Assembly: GCF_031143425.1 (NCBI RefSeq)
Contig: NC_090437.1
Span: 845,197,978 to 845,261,977 of the forward strand
Source of the DNA: Pleurodeles waltl
Taxonomy: Eukaryota > Chordata > Amphibia > Caudata > Salamandridae
DNA: 64,000 nucleotides
Reading direction: 5' to 3'
Below the pieces are notes generated by a model. It ran no database searches. It saw nothing but the letters and a program-made list of their open reading frames with translations, and was not told where the DNA came from. Of this stretch, positions 55,480-64,000 are shown one piece after another. The position numbers and the translations under genes were made by a program. Every line of letters starts with the position of its first letter. The stretch's first letter is position 1.

Positions 55480-55860
55480 TGTTGGAGGGACTGCCTTGTT
55501 GTCTAAAGAAGGAAGATTGGACCTGCTTGCCTTAATCCCAGGTTACCCAGAAGGACTTTTAGTGTCAGTTGGCTCCCCTCATGTGGGAGCTACAGCAACA
55601 TAGTGAGCTTTGAGAGGCCTCGCTTCAAATGTCCAGCTGACCAGCACCAACTAGACCTGCCTGGACCTGCCTGAGCTCTGCTGCTGGCCTCTGCTGGATT
55701 GAGTCATGATTCCCAAGAGGTGCCCCCTAGGTCCTGGAACCCTGGTTGCCATCATTTGGAACTCTTCTTCAAGAAAACATGAGAATCCTAAAGTTTGGGC
55801 TCCTCTGTGACTGCAAAGTGAAATTTTCGCACCGAGAATCTGACGCCTGCAATGATCACC
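55480..55860 (+). mobile_element. Gypsy-like LTR fragment related to 32706-33837
   Basis: GACTGCCTTGTTGTCTAAAG, AGATTGGACCTGCTTGCC and AGTTGGCTCCC parallel the CTG-rich 3' part of the LTR at 33430-33700. No protein evidence. Confidence 0.4.
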
Positions 55861-55869
55861 ACTATGAAG

Positions 55870-56690
55870 CTATGGCAGGACTTGGTCGTCTCTCTGACAG
55901 TAACCATCTGAGAGACTAGCAACTCAAGATCTGCACTTAGCCATCAGCTTACCTACACGCATGTTGTACAAATCCTCATGAGCAGACAGTCTGTGTATTG
56001 GAGAAAACAGCAGATATCCTTGATATTAATGTCATTATGCATATTAACACCATCCACAGACATAAGCAGGAGATCAGGGTAACCACCAGGTTTCCTCTTC
56101 CTCATGCCAACATGTTCATAAGATTTATATAAGAGTTAGCATGCCTCTTTTGAAGTAAACATATTAAACACAACTTAAAAAACAAGAATTGTGTGTTTCA
56201 GAGCTTCAATTTTCAATGTTTAAGTTGTTATTAATAACACAATACATAATTGACAAAGGTGCACTTAGTCTTTGGTCGAAACTTAGACCAAAATTCCAAG
56301 TTTATGACTTTGGAAAGTCACACAGGGCATTTATGAGCGGTATCTTTAAGTCTGCACTCGGAGCATACTTAGTTAATTTGTGTTAATAAAAAAAAACTAC
56401 AACACAAAGTCGAAAACTGCTGTTGTATTTATTGTGGTATTTCCTTTTTTTATGTCTTCCTTCCACCATCATTTTAAAACCTATTAATCAATAAGATCCT
56501 AACAAAAATGAAATATAACAATTAGGTTATGCTTTTCCCATTTTAAAGAAGTTGAAAAAAACCCAGAAATCTCAATGTAGTGGTGTCATGCATCTATAAG
56601 TAACAAATCTTTGTAAAAAATGAATGTAGATAATGTTTGCAAACCATACATAGCCCAATTAGTCTGTGGTTTTTAGAATTTGATGCTCCA
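55870..56690. other. No gene or recognised element
   Basis: AT-rich, nothing supportable. Confidence 0.45.
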
Positions 56691-56694
56691 AGAC

Positions 56695-57030
56695 CATGAC
56701 ATCAAGGAAGAAGGAGAAATAATCCAAATAAACAAATTTAATAGGAAAACTATTGTTGATCTATGCCATCAGTTGGAGCCCGACAACCTGACCACAATAG
56801 GAAATCAACATCAATTACACCAGTAGTCAAAAGCATAGCAATACTACCTTGTGTGGCCATAGGATCATTTCAATACATTGTGGCAGTATCTGGAGGCCTG
56901 TCACAAACAGCTTCCAGTGGTGTGAGACAAAAAAGTTATTTGTACAGTGATGAAACAGATCAATGGCTTCATACACTTATCAAAAAATGAAGATTTAACT
57001 AATGTGATGGGAGATCAGTATGTGAAGCAG
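56695..57030 (+). pseudogene. Harbinger nuclease fragment, plus strand
   Basis: Frames read KTIVDLCHQLEPDNLTT, AIGSFQYIVAVSGGLSQTAS and QINGFIHLSKNEDLTNVMGD, aligning with the N-terminal half of the HARBI1-like nuclease and closest to copy D (61.0-61.35 kb, opposite strand). It breaks off before the catalytic Asp region. Confidence 0.7.
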
Positions 57031-57045
57031 GTCTGATACATTTAG

Positions 57046-57390
57046 AACACTAGAATGTTGGGAGCTCCATTGAAAACAATGGAGTGCTCCAGGCTTCTAA
57101 TGGCCGGTAGAAGCTACAACATTCCAATGTTTTGGTTCTCAGCTGTTGCTGTGAACAAAGGCCTCACGGAGCTCGGGGGGATTTTAATCCCTTCGGGCTC
57201 TATAAGGCATTTGTCCTATTTATTAGAACATTCTGTCCTCTAGTGACGGAATGTTCTAACAGCCTTATAGCCCTCCATAGCTGGGCTACACTGGCATTAA
57301 AGTCCTGCTCCCTTGTTGAAGGTTCATGCCTTCGGCTCAGGCTTTTAATGCTGGAGCGGGCCTTTATTGACCGGTATGGTCATCTGTGGG
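57046..57390. mobile_element. Hairpin-rich non-autonomous element
   Basis: Inverted repeats GAGCTCCATTG..CAATGGAGTGCTC, GCTTCTA..TAGAAGC, CTATAAGGC..GCCTTATAG around TTAGAACATTCTGTC..GACGGAATGTTCTAA, and GGCATTAAAGTCC..GGCTTTTAATGC. It lies directly after the nuclease fragment at 56695-57030. Confidence 0.55.
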
Positions 57391-57911
57391 GTGGTATAAG
57401 GTTATAATCAAGTACTTGCATGATGTATTTGTACAAGATCTGTATAATCCAAAGTGTGTGTTTTTCCCAGGATCAACCCATGATCCCATTGTACTTTTGT
57501 CACCGCAAACGTCACAACTTTGAAATATCCAAATGAAGACGACATGGTGAAGGATCATAAAACAGAATAACAATGAAAAATGAATGATTTCACCTAAGAT
57601 AATTGACTCAAGTTATATGTTAAGAGGACACATATACTTAGCATAAACAAAGATAATCAATGTCAATAAACACAATAGTCAATGTATGGAAACTTTGATC
57701 AACAAACATCTTTGCCCTGGACTTTCCTGAACTAACCATTACTACTAAATTGCCATCACAGATTCATATGTTCACTATGTTACAAGTTGTTCTGACATTG
57801 GATATCACTATATGTAAACTCAGGTGTCAATAACATGTAGAAGTATGTCAATACCTTCCTCTTCACCACTATCATCTCCATTTGGCATGTCAACATCCTC
57901 ACCCGATGGCG

Positions 57912-60475
57912 TTTTTATTTATTTTTAACCAACTTTTATTAAGTATTTAAGGCATATACAGTGGTCAGTGTTACATTTAGATCTAGGTGATACATAAACA
58001 GTTTTTACTGACACAGTAGGAAAACTTGAAGTTAAAACAGGTACAGCTATTTGGATCATTATAATGAACATCATGTGCAGTAGCTATGGCTTAATATACC
58101 CGTACTCTTTTGTTGCTTATCTCCTGTTATCCTTATCAAGTAAGAACTGTGCAGAGCGGCTTTGAAGCAGCCCAGGTCATTAGCCTGCCACGCCAAGGGA
58201 GTCGGTGAGCTAGGGGGAGCCCAGGATTCCCGGCTAAAGAGGGCATGCATAGTAGGAATAGCCTGTGGGTCAATCAGAGCCTAAGCTGGGAGCTTTTCAT
58301 TGTATGTCTTTAGATCCTGCATGTACATCTCCCATCCAGCAGCAATGGGTACTGGGAGGGTATGTGATTTCCAATGCATAGCACTGGTTTGCCGGCCAAT
58401 TAGCAAAGCAAGGTCAATAAAACAATTAGATATTTTCATTTTTGGTTGTTCAAAGAGAACAAGTAAGGTGCCCTCAGCGGTCCACATATATGTCCGTTTT
58501 GTTAGCTCTGTGAGGTTTCCATCAATGTCATTCCAGAAGTGCTCCACCACTGGGCAGGACCAGAACATGCAAGCCATATTAGCAGTGCAGCCCTGGCATT
58601 GCATACATTCTGAAGAGGAACCAAACATTTTGTTTTTGAATTCTAGCATGAGGTAGGCCTTGTGCAATATGTTGTGCTGTATGTACTGAAATTTCACATT
58701 TCGGGATACCTTCCTGGGATATATTGATGCTCTGTCCCACTCCTTGTTTGTGAATTCCCTGCCAATGTCTCTCTCTCAACTCCTAGTTAATAGTAGGGGA
58801 TCACGGACTGTGTGCTCCACTGCTTGGGTGAACCAAGTTATCAGGTGACAACCATTGCCTATGATGTGGAACGTAAGTACCAAAGGGTGATGTTCAGGTT
58901 CCATGCCCATGATTTTCCATAACTCAGTTAAGGCTGCAAGGAGTCTATCATGTGCTAGAAACTGTCCAGCAGGGATGCCTCAATCTGTTCATAGTTGTTC
59001 AAAGGATATAGGCACTCTGTCATGAAATAGGGCTCCCAGATTGCCAATCTCCACTGCTTCCCAGTGTTGAAGGCCCATACGTCCCAGCATTGCACAAAAC
59101 AGATTGATGGCAGCTAGTCTAATTTCAGGGGAATATTGTGGGGTGGGGGCATAAGTCTGAGACTGCACCTATAACTGTTGAGCGCAGCCGTCAACAAAGT
59201 ATTGGAATGGTGGGGTGGTGCAGCTAGGGGGAAAAATGTTTCCTGTACCACTCATTGCGCTCGGCTAATTGTGAGCTGTCCTAATTTTTCCAAGAAGCGA
59301 CCCAACAGTCAGCAGGCGGGCCACTGGAGCTGGGCAACCAGGTAGCAGTGGTAGAAATTTGGGGCCCCCAAACCCTCCTTTTCAATCAGTAGTTGCAGCT
59401 TGCATAGTGATACTGAGCATCTGTCCTTATTCCAGATAAAGCTTCCCAGTGCAGCATGAAGCTTGTGGAAGACACACCTGGAGATGTGCACCGGAAGATT
59501 ATGGAAGTAGTACAATAAGCGTGGGAGCATAACCATTTTGGAATATACAATCCTGCCCTGGACCATGAGCAGAAGCGGGCCCCAAAACGTCATCTGAGGG
59601 AGGAGGGAAGTGATGGCTCTGGTAAGATTACCATCTATAAGGTCTTGAGTGTCATGATAGATATATATTCCTAAATACCAAAAGGTGTGAGGTTCCCAAC
59701 TCAGTGTGTGAGTGTCTACTAGGAAGTGCTGTTGCGGGCAATCGGGTGTAATGGGAACAGGCATGATTTGGTCCAGTTCACTCCCAGGAATTCTGAGAGG
59801 ATAGCTGCTACACCATTGATGCCTTGTCTAATGTCACCAATATAGATTAGAACACCTTCAGAGTACATGGAGGCTGCATGCCTTACTCTGTCTAATGGAA
59901 TGCCCCACTCCCAAGCCTTATGACAAAGCCTGGGAGCCAGTGGCTCCATAGCTAGGGCAAAGAGGAGAGGGTTAAGGGACAACCCTGATGAGTTCCCCTA
60001 CTCACCAGAAATCGAGGAGAAATGCATTGCCCAGTCTTCACCCGGGTAGTTGGGTCTAAATAGAGAAGATGTATGAGGCTTTTCAGACGGCCCGTAATTC
60101 CCAGCGTAGCAATGGTAGAAAACATGTATCCCCAGTCTAGTGTATTGAACACCTTTTCAAAATCTAGTAGCATGCATGTGGCATATGACCACTGTGTGGG
60201 GGAACATTCTGTGACCCTGTGCACTCATCTGATCTTGAGCATTGTGGACCTGACTGGGATAAAGCCATTTTGGTATAAGTGGACCAGTGTGGGCATTTCA
60301 TCTAGGAGTCTAGAGTCAATGATTCTGCTTAGTATTTTGTAGCCAGACCCAACCATGGAAAGTGGATGGTATGAGGTCTGTTCCAGTGGGTCCTTCCTGG
60401 GTTTGGAGAGGGATATCAATAGCGTACCCGTTAGCTCTACCTGGTCTCCAACCTCTGTGATGATTTGGATGTTCC
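57912..60475 (-). mobile_element. L1-type LINE, 5'-truncated ORF2 and 3' end, inserted in the nuclease of copy D
   Basis: The minus strand reads ISLSKPRKDPLEQTSYHPLS, IIDSRLLDEMPTLVHLYQNG, DFEKVFNTLDW (first catalytic Asp), SRGTHQGCPLTLSSLPL-type, MYSEGVLIYIGD (degenerate YADD), PHTFWYLGIYIY, MVQGRIVYSKMVMLPRLLYY, SFIWNKDRCSVSL, GLGAPNFYHCYLVAQLQW and the C-terminal FWSCPVVEHFWNDI. AATAAAAGTTGG and an A-rich tail mark the 3' end near 57912. Frames are broken throughout. Confidence 0.85.
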
Positions 60476-61444
60476 GTCACAGGGCTTTGTTGTGTAACAT
60501 GCAACAACTATGATTTGTTATACCTTATTTGGTGATTAGAAGAGGGCTCTACCGGTATTGTCCTGACATCTAAATCTGGCCTTCAGGGGCACAAAAACCC
60601 ACTCCACTGGGCTCCGTCTTCTTCCATGGGCCTCATTCAAGCGTTGTTGAATCCCTAAGCTGTGCTAACAACCATGGTTGGTTATGATAAACTCAGCCTC
60701 CTATATGAAAGTAAAAAATATATTGAGCAAAAATATCTCATCCCATTCCTAAACTATGAATAAAGCAAATGATTCTCTTGTCATATTGTACTCACCAATA
60801 AGTCAGGCCCCCACAGTTCCAAGTTGTGACATTTTCAGGGGTCATTTTGCTGTTCTGTAATACAAAGGAATCATGTATTGCCCCTGGGAAATGGAAAAAC
60901 ATATTTGAAATGTACAAATCAGGTAAGCAGACAACTTGCACATTGATCGAATGGAAGTTCTTCTGATTATGGTACAACTGTTCCCTGGTGTGCAGTGGAA
61001 CCAAGGCAATATGTGTCTCATCAATTACTCCAACCACATGTGGTATGCCACCCAAAGCATAAAAATCTCCTTTCACATTGGCAAAATCCTCTTGTTGTGG
61101 AAACTGGATGAAGCTGTTGATGTGGCTCATCATTGAAGGAAGGCCTTCTTGTAGCACACCACTGAAAGTTGGTTGTGACATCCCTCCAGATATTGCCACA
61201 GTGTATTAGAAAAATCCAGTGGGCACAAAATGAAGTACTGCCATGATTTCACTGTTGGTGTTATTGCTGTGGTATTCCTGTTGTGAAGCAGAAGATCAGG
61301 CTCCAGCTGGTGACATAAATCCAGAATAGTTTGCCTATCCAATTTGATTTGTTTATGCTGTCTCTTTCCTCCATGGAGGCAAGGTCTGGAAAAGGTCTGA
61401 AGACTTGAGAATGTTGTCTTCTACCCCTCACTGGGTTCATATGC
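60476..61444 (-). pseudogene. HARBI1-like nuclease, copy D, main exon
   Basis: After a TTCAG acceptor (61446-61445) the exon opens as in copy B (GCATATGAACCCAGTGAGG), then FRPFPDLASMEER, LDLCHQLEPDLL, AISGGMSQPTFSGVL, HVVGVIDETHIALVPLH (first Asp), NVQVVCLPDLYIS and FPGAIHDSFVLQNSK; after a gap lacking the GDSG block it resumes with NEAHGRRRSPVEWVFVPLKA and QIIVV. The second Asp region appears deleted. The tail PSGEDVDMPNGDDSGEEEGI lies beyond the L1 at 57911-57835. Confidence 0.82.
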
Positions 61445-61827
61445 CTGAATTTAAGACAAGCAAAATATCACTTAAAATGGTCTAGAATACTTAGAAAATC
61501 AATACACATCTCATGTCTTAGTAATAATACATATCTTTTTTGTGACATATATGTACACATCACTTTTGAGTTATGTTGCAACTTCAAATAGCATTTTTTT
61601 ACATGTCTGATTTTTTATATTAATGTATAAATAATACATTTGAAATGTGTTATTTACTTATTCTTTTTTTTTAATCCATCAACGGAAGTATAAAATACAC
61701 TGGGTCACTATCAATGTTAAATACACTAACAGTTTACACTTTAGTGTGTAAAACTTGAAAAATAACAGTGTTGTATATATCTCACCTCCTCCACTGTTGC
61801 TGCTTTTACTGACTTTTGTGAGCCAGG

Positions 61828-61947
61828 ATGCCAAGCAAAGCAGGTAAAAGGACCTCTAACTTCTCCCCAGAGGAGTTGGAACTCCTCACAAAGGAGGTCC
61901 TGTCCCTGTACAGCCAGCTATTTGGGAATCCAGAGGAATATATGCAT
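61828..61947 (+). pseudogene. Harbinger Myb2 exon 1, copy D
   Basis: ATG at 61828 opens MPSKAGKRTSNFSPEELELL and continues to LYSQLFGNPEEYMH before GTTTGAGT. This matches the F(T/S)xEELExL..VL..Y..L(Y/F)G pattern of Myb2 in copies B and C, is a multiple of three long (120 nt, against 114), and lies 384 bp from the nuclease acceptor on the opposite strand as in the other copies. Later exons are not detectable. Confidence 0.68.
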
Positions 61948-61949
61948 GT

Positions 61950-62800
61950 TTGAGTGGGAAATGTTTTTCTAAATAACTTGTTTTGTTCCTTAATACACAG
62001 GCTACTTTGACCCTTTTTGTTCATGAGTGAAGTGATGTGATTGGTGTGTAGTAAACTGAATGATTTAGCAGGAAACGTATTGAGGTATGACAATGTTAAA
62101 TGTCTATCATTTGAAATCAAAAGTCATCTCAATGAATAAGATGACTTTTCAGTTCATTTTACTCACCAATCCAGATTTAATTTGACAGACTGCATGTCCT
62201 TTACTTACAGTGGCCAGTAGACACTATACCAGCAGTACAGTATATGTGAAACATACAGCTACATGTTGCATGAGGGAAATGTTATATGGAGGAAAAAAGT
62301 TTCAAGTTATGGAATTGTCAATGCTTTTGTTCCAATTTAAAATTCATCACTTTTTCTGAAAGATGAGTGCCTGTATGTTTTAGCCATGTAACAGTGCCAC
62401 ATATGGGGAAAGGTATATCCTGTGCTGCAAGTAGAAATGACACAGGCTCTCAATCACCCATACAAGTATGTCCCATTACTACACACACTTGTTCATACAT
62501 CACCAAATACCATGCTCTCACTTACACACATTGTAGCCCTTCCATACCATCCTTAGTCATTGTATGTGTTTCATACCATTGTATCTGTCTCTAAAAGATA
62601 CAATGGGTGTGTGCATATATTGTACAAGTTGTTTTGCCTTTAGTAGCTCACAATCATTTGTATGGCTCAGGAGTGGCTCTCACTACAGGAAAGGTTTCAG
62701 ACCCCTGGCCTAGATGATGTTTGTGGCCTGGATTAGTAACATGAGGACTTTGAAAATGCAGACTCTAATAATTATTATTTCCTAGGAAAAATAAAATGTG
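61950..62800. other. No gene or recognised element
   Basis: AT-rich; nothing supportable on either strand. Confidence 0.45.
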
Positions 62801-62805
62801 TAAAT

Positions 62806-62828
62806 AATCATCATCATCATCATCATTA
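62806..62828 (+). repeat. (ATC)n microsatellite at LINE 3' end
   Basis: Seven CAT/ATC units; as (GAT)n on the minus strand it is the terminal tail of the LINE that follows. Confidence 0.8.
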
Positions 62829-64000
62829 GCTTTATTTCGGTAAATATAAATACCATAAAAGCACATCACATAAAAAAGGAACGGCAAGCTACATGATAAA
62901 CAATTTAAGTCATAAAAGATTAAAAAGGAGAGAAAAAAGAAGAGAGAAATATTTACACATAAACAGTTCCCTACTGGAAAATCGCACCTTATAGTTATAC
63001 GTAAAAACACATTGTGGGTAAAAGAATAAAATACAAGCCTGACAAACCATATCAGATAAAAAGGATGTTTCTATTTAAAAAGTATCTAAGAACAAAACGA
63101 GATAAAAACAACAGGTAGGGAATACGTCTGAACCAATAAAAGTAATATGTGCATACAATGATAAGTCCATCAATTGTTGCTTGCCACATTCATTGTTAAA
63201 TTTCCCTCTGCTTTTTTAAGCGTGTTCAGTCTGATACGCCAGATTGAATCTAAATATTTTGACAAACAACAAACCACTAAAACCGATGAATCAGATTTAA
63301 AAATTCTCAAAGCTAGCGAGCAGTTTTTAAAACCCTTACTTCTGCACAGAGGAATAATCCAACGGGCTCTTTGTTTGGAGTATGCGGGGCATTGGAAGAG
63401 AATATGAGTTACTGATTCTTCTCTGGCACAGCCCATCGGACACATCTTAGAAGAACAACTAAAATTAGACCATTTATATGTGAGGGAACGCAAAGGAAGG
63501 GAGCCCACCCTGAATCTGATGTATAATGAACGAGCAAACGGAGAAGATACTATATCCATATATTGGGCAAATTCATAATGGCATTTAAAATATAGAAAGT
63601 TTCCCGTCATGGATGATGGCGAGACAGCAGACAATTGGGAAAGTTGAGCGTGGAGCCAGAAAGCATCCTTTAGTGTCTGGGTTGCGTTCTTAGGGATAGA
63701 TAATGGTTCCTTCCAATAGGACCCCAAACCAAGAAGCGAGAGGGTCCTTTCTACATATGCACACCACTTGATTTTGGAGCTAGTGTTATTGGCCATCAAG
63801 TTAACTAGCGCACATCTATAATGGGCGAGAGAATCTGTTGACCATAAGAGAATCCAGTACAACAGGGGCTTGAGTGCAACAATCTGGCTGATAGAAGGGA
63901 GATTTAGGTCCATGCGTATTGGGAGCAGTGGGGTACTGGAAGGAACTCTTAGCAATGACCTTAAAAAAGAGTTCTCCACTTTTATCAAATCATCTAGGCA
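62829..64000 (-). mobile_element. Non-LTR retrotransposon 3' part, runs off window end
   Basis: The minus-strand element ends in a (GAT)n tail and contains the 272-codon frame below plus a 340-bp 3' UTR. The clade is not resolved; the tail and the C-terminal zinc-knuckle-like region argue for a non-L1 LINE. Confidence 0.65.
63170..63988 (-). CDS. C-terminal region of a non-LTR retrotransposon polyprotein
   Basis: An uninterrupted 272-codon frame: FLRSLLRVPSSTPLLPIRMD, SISQIVALKPLLYWILLWS, FRVGSLPLRSLTYKW and a Cys/His cluster CSSKMCPMGCAREESVTHIL followed by QCPAYSKQRARW. C..C..C......H....C before a conserved Tyr/Arg is the zinc-knuckle-like motif found downstream of the RT domain in several LINE clades. 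The RT itself would lie past the window end. The open frame suggests a young copy, but nothing more can be said of its integrity. Confidence 0.65.
   Translation of the reverse strand: MIKVENSFLRSLLRVPSSTPLLPIRMDLNLPSISQIVALKPLLYWILLWSTDSLAHYRCALVNLMANNTSSKIKWCAYVERTLSLLGLGSYWKEPLSIPKNATQTLKDAFWLHAQLSQLSAVSPSSMTGNFLYFKCHYEFAQYMDIVSSPFARSLYIRFRVGSLPLRSLTYKWSNFSCSSKMCPMGCAREESVTHILFQCPAYSKQRARWIIPLCRSKGFKNCSLALRIFKSDSSVLVVCCLSKYLDSIWRIRLNTLKKAEGNLTMNVASNN

Larger units (their letters stand above)
57835..61947 (-). mobile_element. Harbinger copy D, old divergent lineage, split by an L1
   Basis: Nuclease (-) at 60476-61444 with its acidic C-terminal tail displaced to about 57835-57911 by an L1 insertion, and Myb2 exon 1 (+) at 61828-61947, head-to-head. 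The arrangement equals that of copies B and C although the protein sequences are far diverged. No TIRs, Myb1 or further Myb2 exons were found. Confidence 0.75.

Overview
The window is repeat-dense vertebrate DNA, most likely from a salamander and probably a newt (Pleurodeles- or Notophthalmus-like). This rests on three things: repeats homologous to the roughly 330-bp newt satellite 2 with hammerhead ribozyme cores, several PIF/Harbinger DNA transposons of 8-10 kb, and nested L1, L2/CR1, piggyBac and Gypsy-like elements with no recognisable host gene. The species call is inference from element families.

Layout. 1-1539: end of a Harbinger element (copy A, minus strand, running off the window). 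1.6-6.5 kb: TG-rich tandem repeats, an eleven-hairpin non-autonomous element and a purine-rich low-complexity coding-like stretch, bracketed by a perfect 25-bp inverted repeat. 6.6-20 kb: mostly unrecognised AT-rich sequence containing a diverged hammerhead satellite array (9.8-10.5 kb), a hairpin element, an ~80-bp tandem repeat and a foldback element. 20.2-21.3 kb: L1-type ORF1 pseudogene. 21.3-31.9 kb: decayed full-length Harbinger (copy C) carrying an L2 LINE insertion. 31.9-34.1 kb: satellite 2 copies with hammerhead cores, split by a Gypsy-like LTR. 34.1-36.4 kb: L1 ORF2 3' part holding a hairpin element. 37-41 kb: L2/CR1-type LINE pieces and two palindromic MITEs. 41,144-50,492: a 9.35-kb Harbinger (copy B) inserted cleanly into a LINE. 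50.9-55.9 kb: unknown ORFs, a piggyBac pseudogene, a GC-rich ten-hairpin Harbinger-type MITE and an LTR piece. 56.7-62 kb: older Harbinger remnants (copy D among them) with a nested L1. 62.8-64 kb: 3' end of another LINE.

Central observation. The Harbinger family here appears to carry three genes rather than the textbook two: (1) a NAIF1-like Myb/SANT protein, here Myb1; (2) on the opposite strand the HARBI1-like DDE nuclease, which I reconstruct as a tiny first exon next to the far TIR spliced in phase over about 5.2 kb to the main exon; (3) inside that intron, again on the Myb1 strand, a second Myb/SANT gene, here Myb2. The nuclease-Myb2 head-to-head order recurs in copies B, C and the very diverged copy D, and exon lengths, intron phases and splice sites agree between B and C. 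In copy B the nuclease reading frame is open, while Myb1 and Myb2 each carry a single-base frameshift.

The second system of interest is the set of satellite 2-like repeats with recognisable type I hammerhead cores, six copies with an alignable core in two families plus one copy that begins at the cleavage position.
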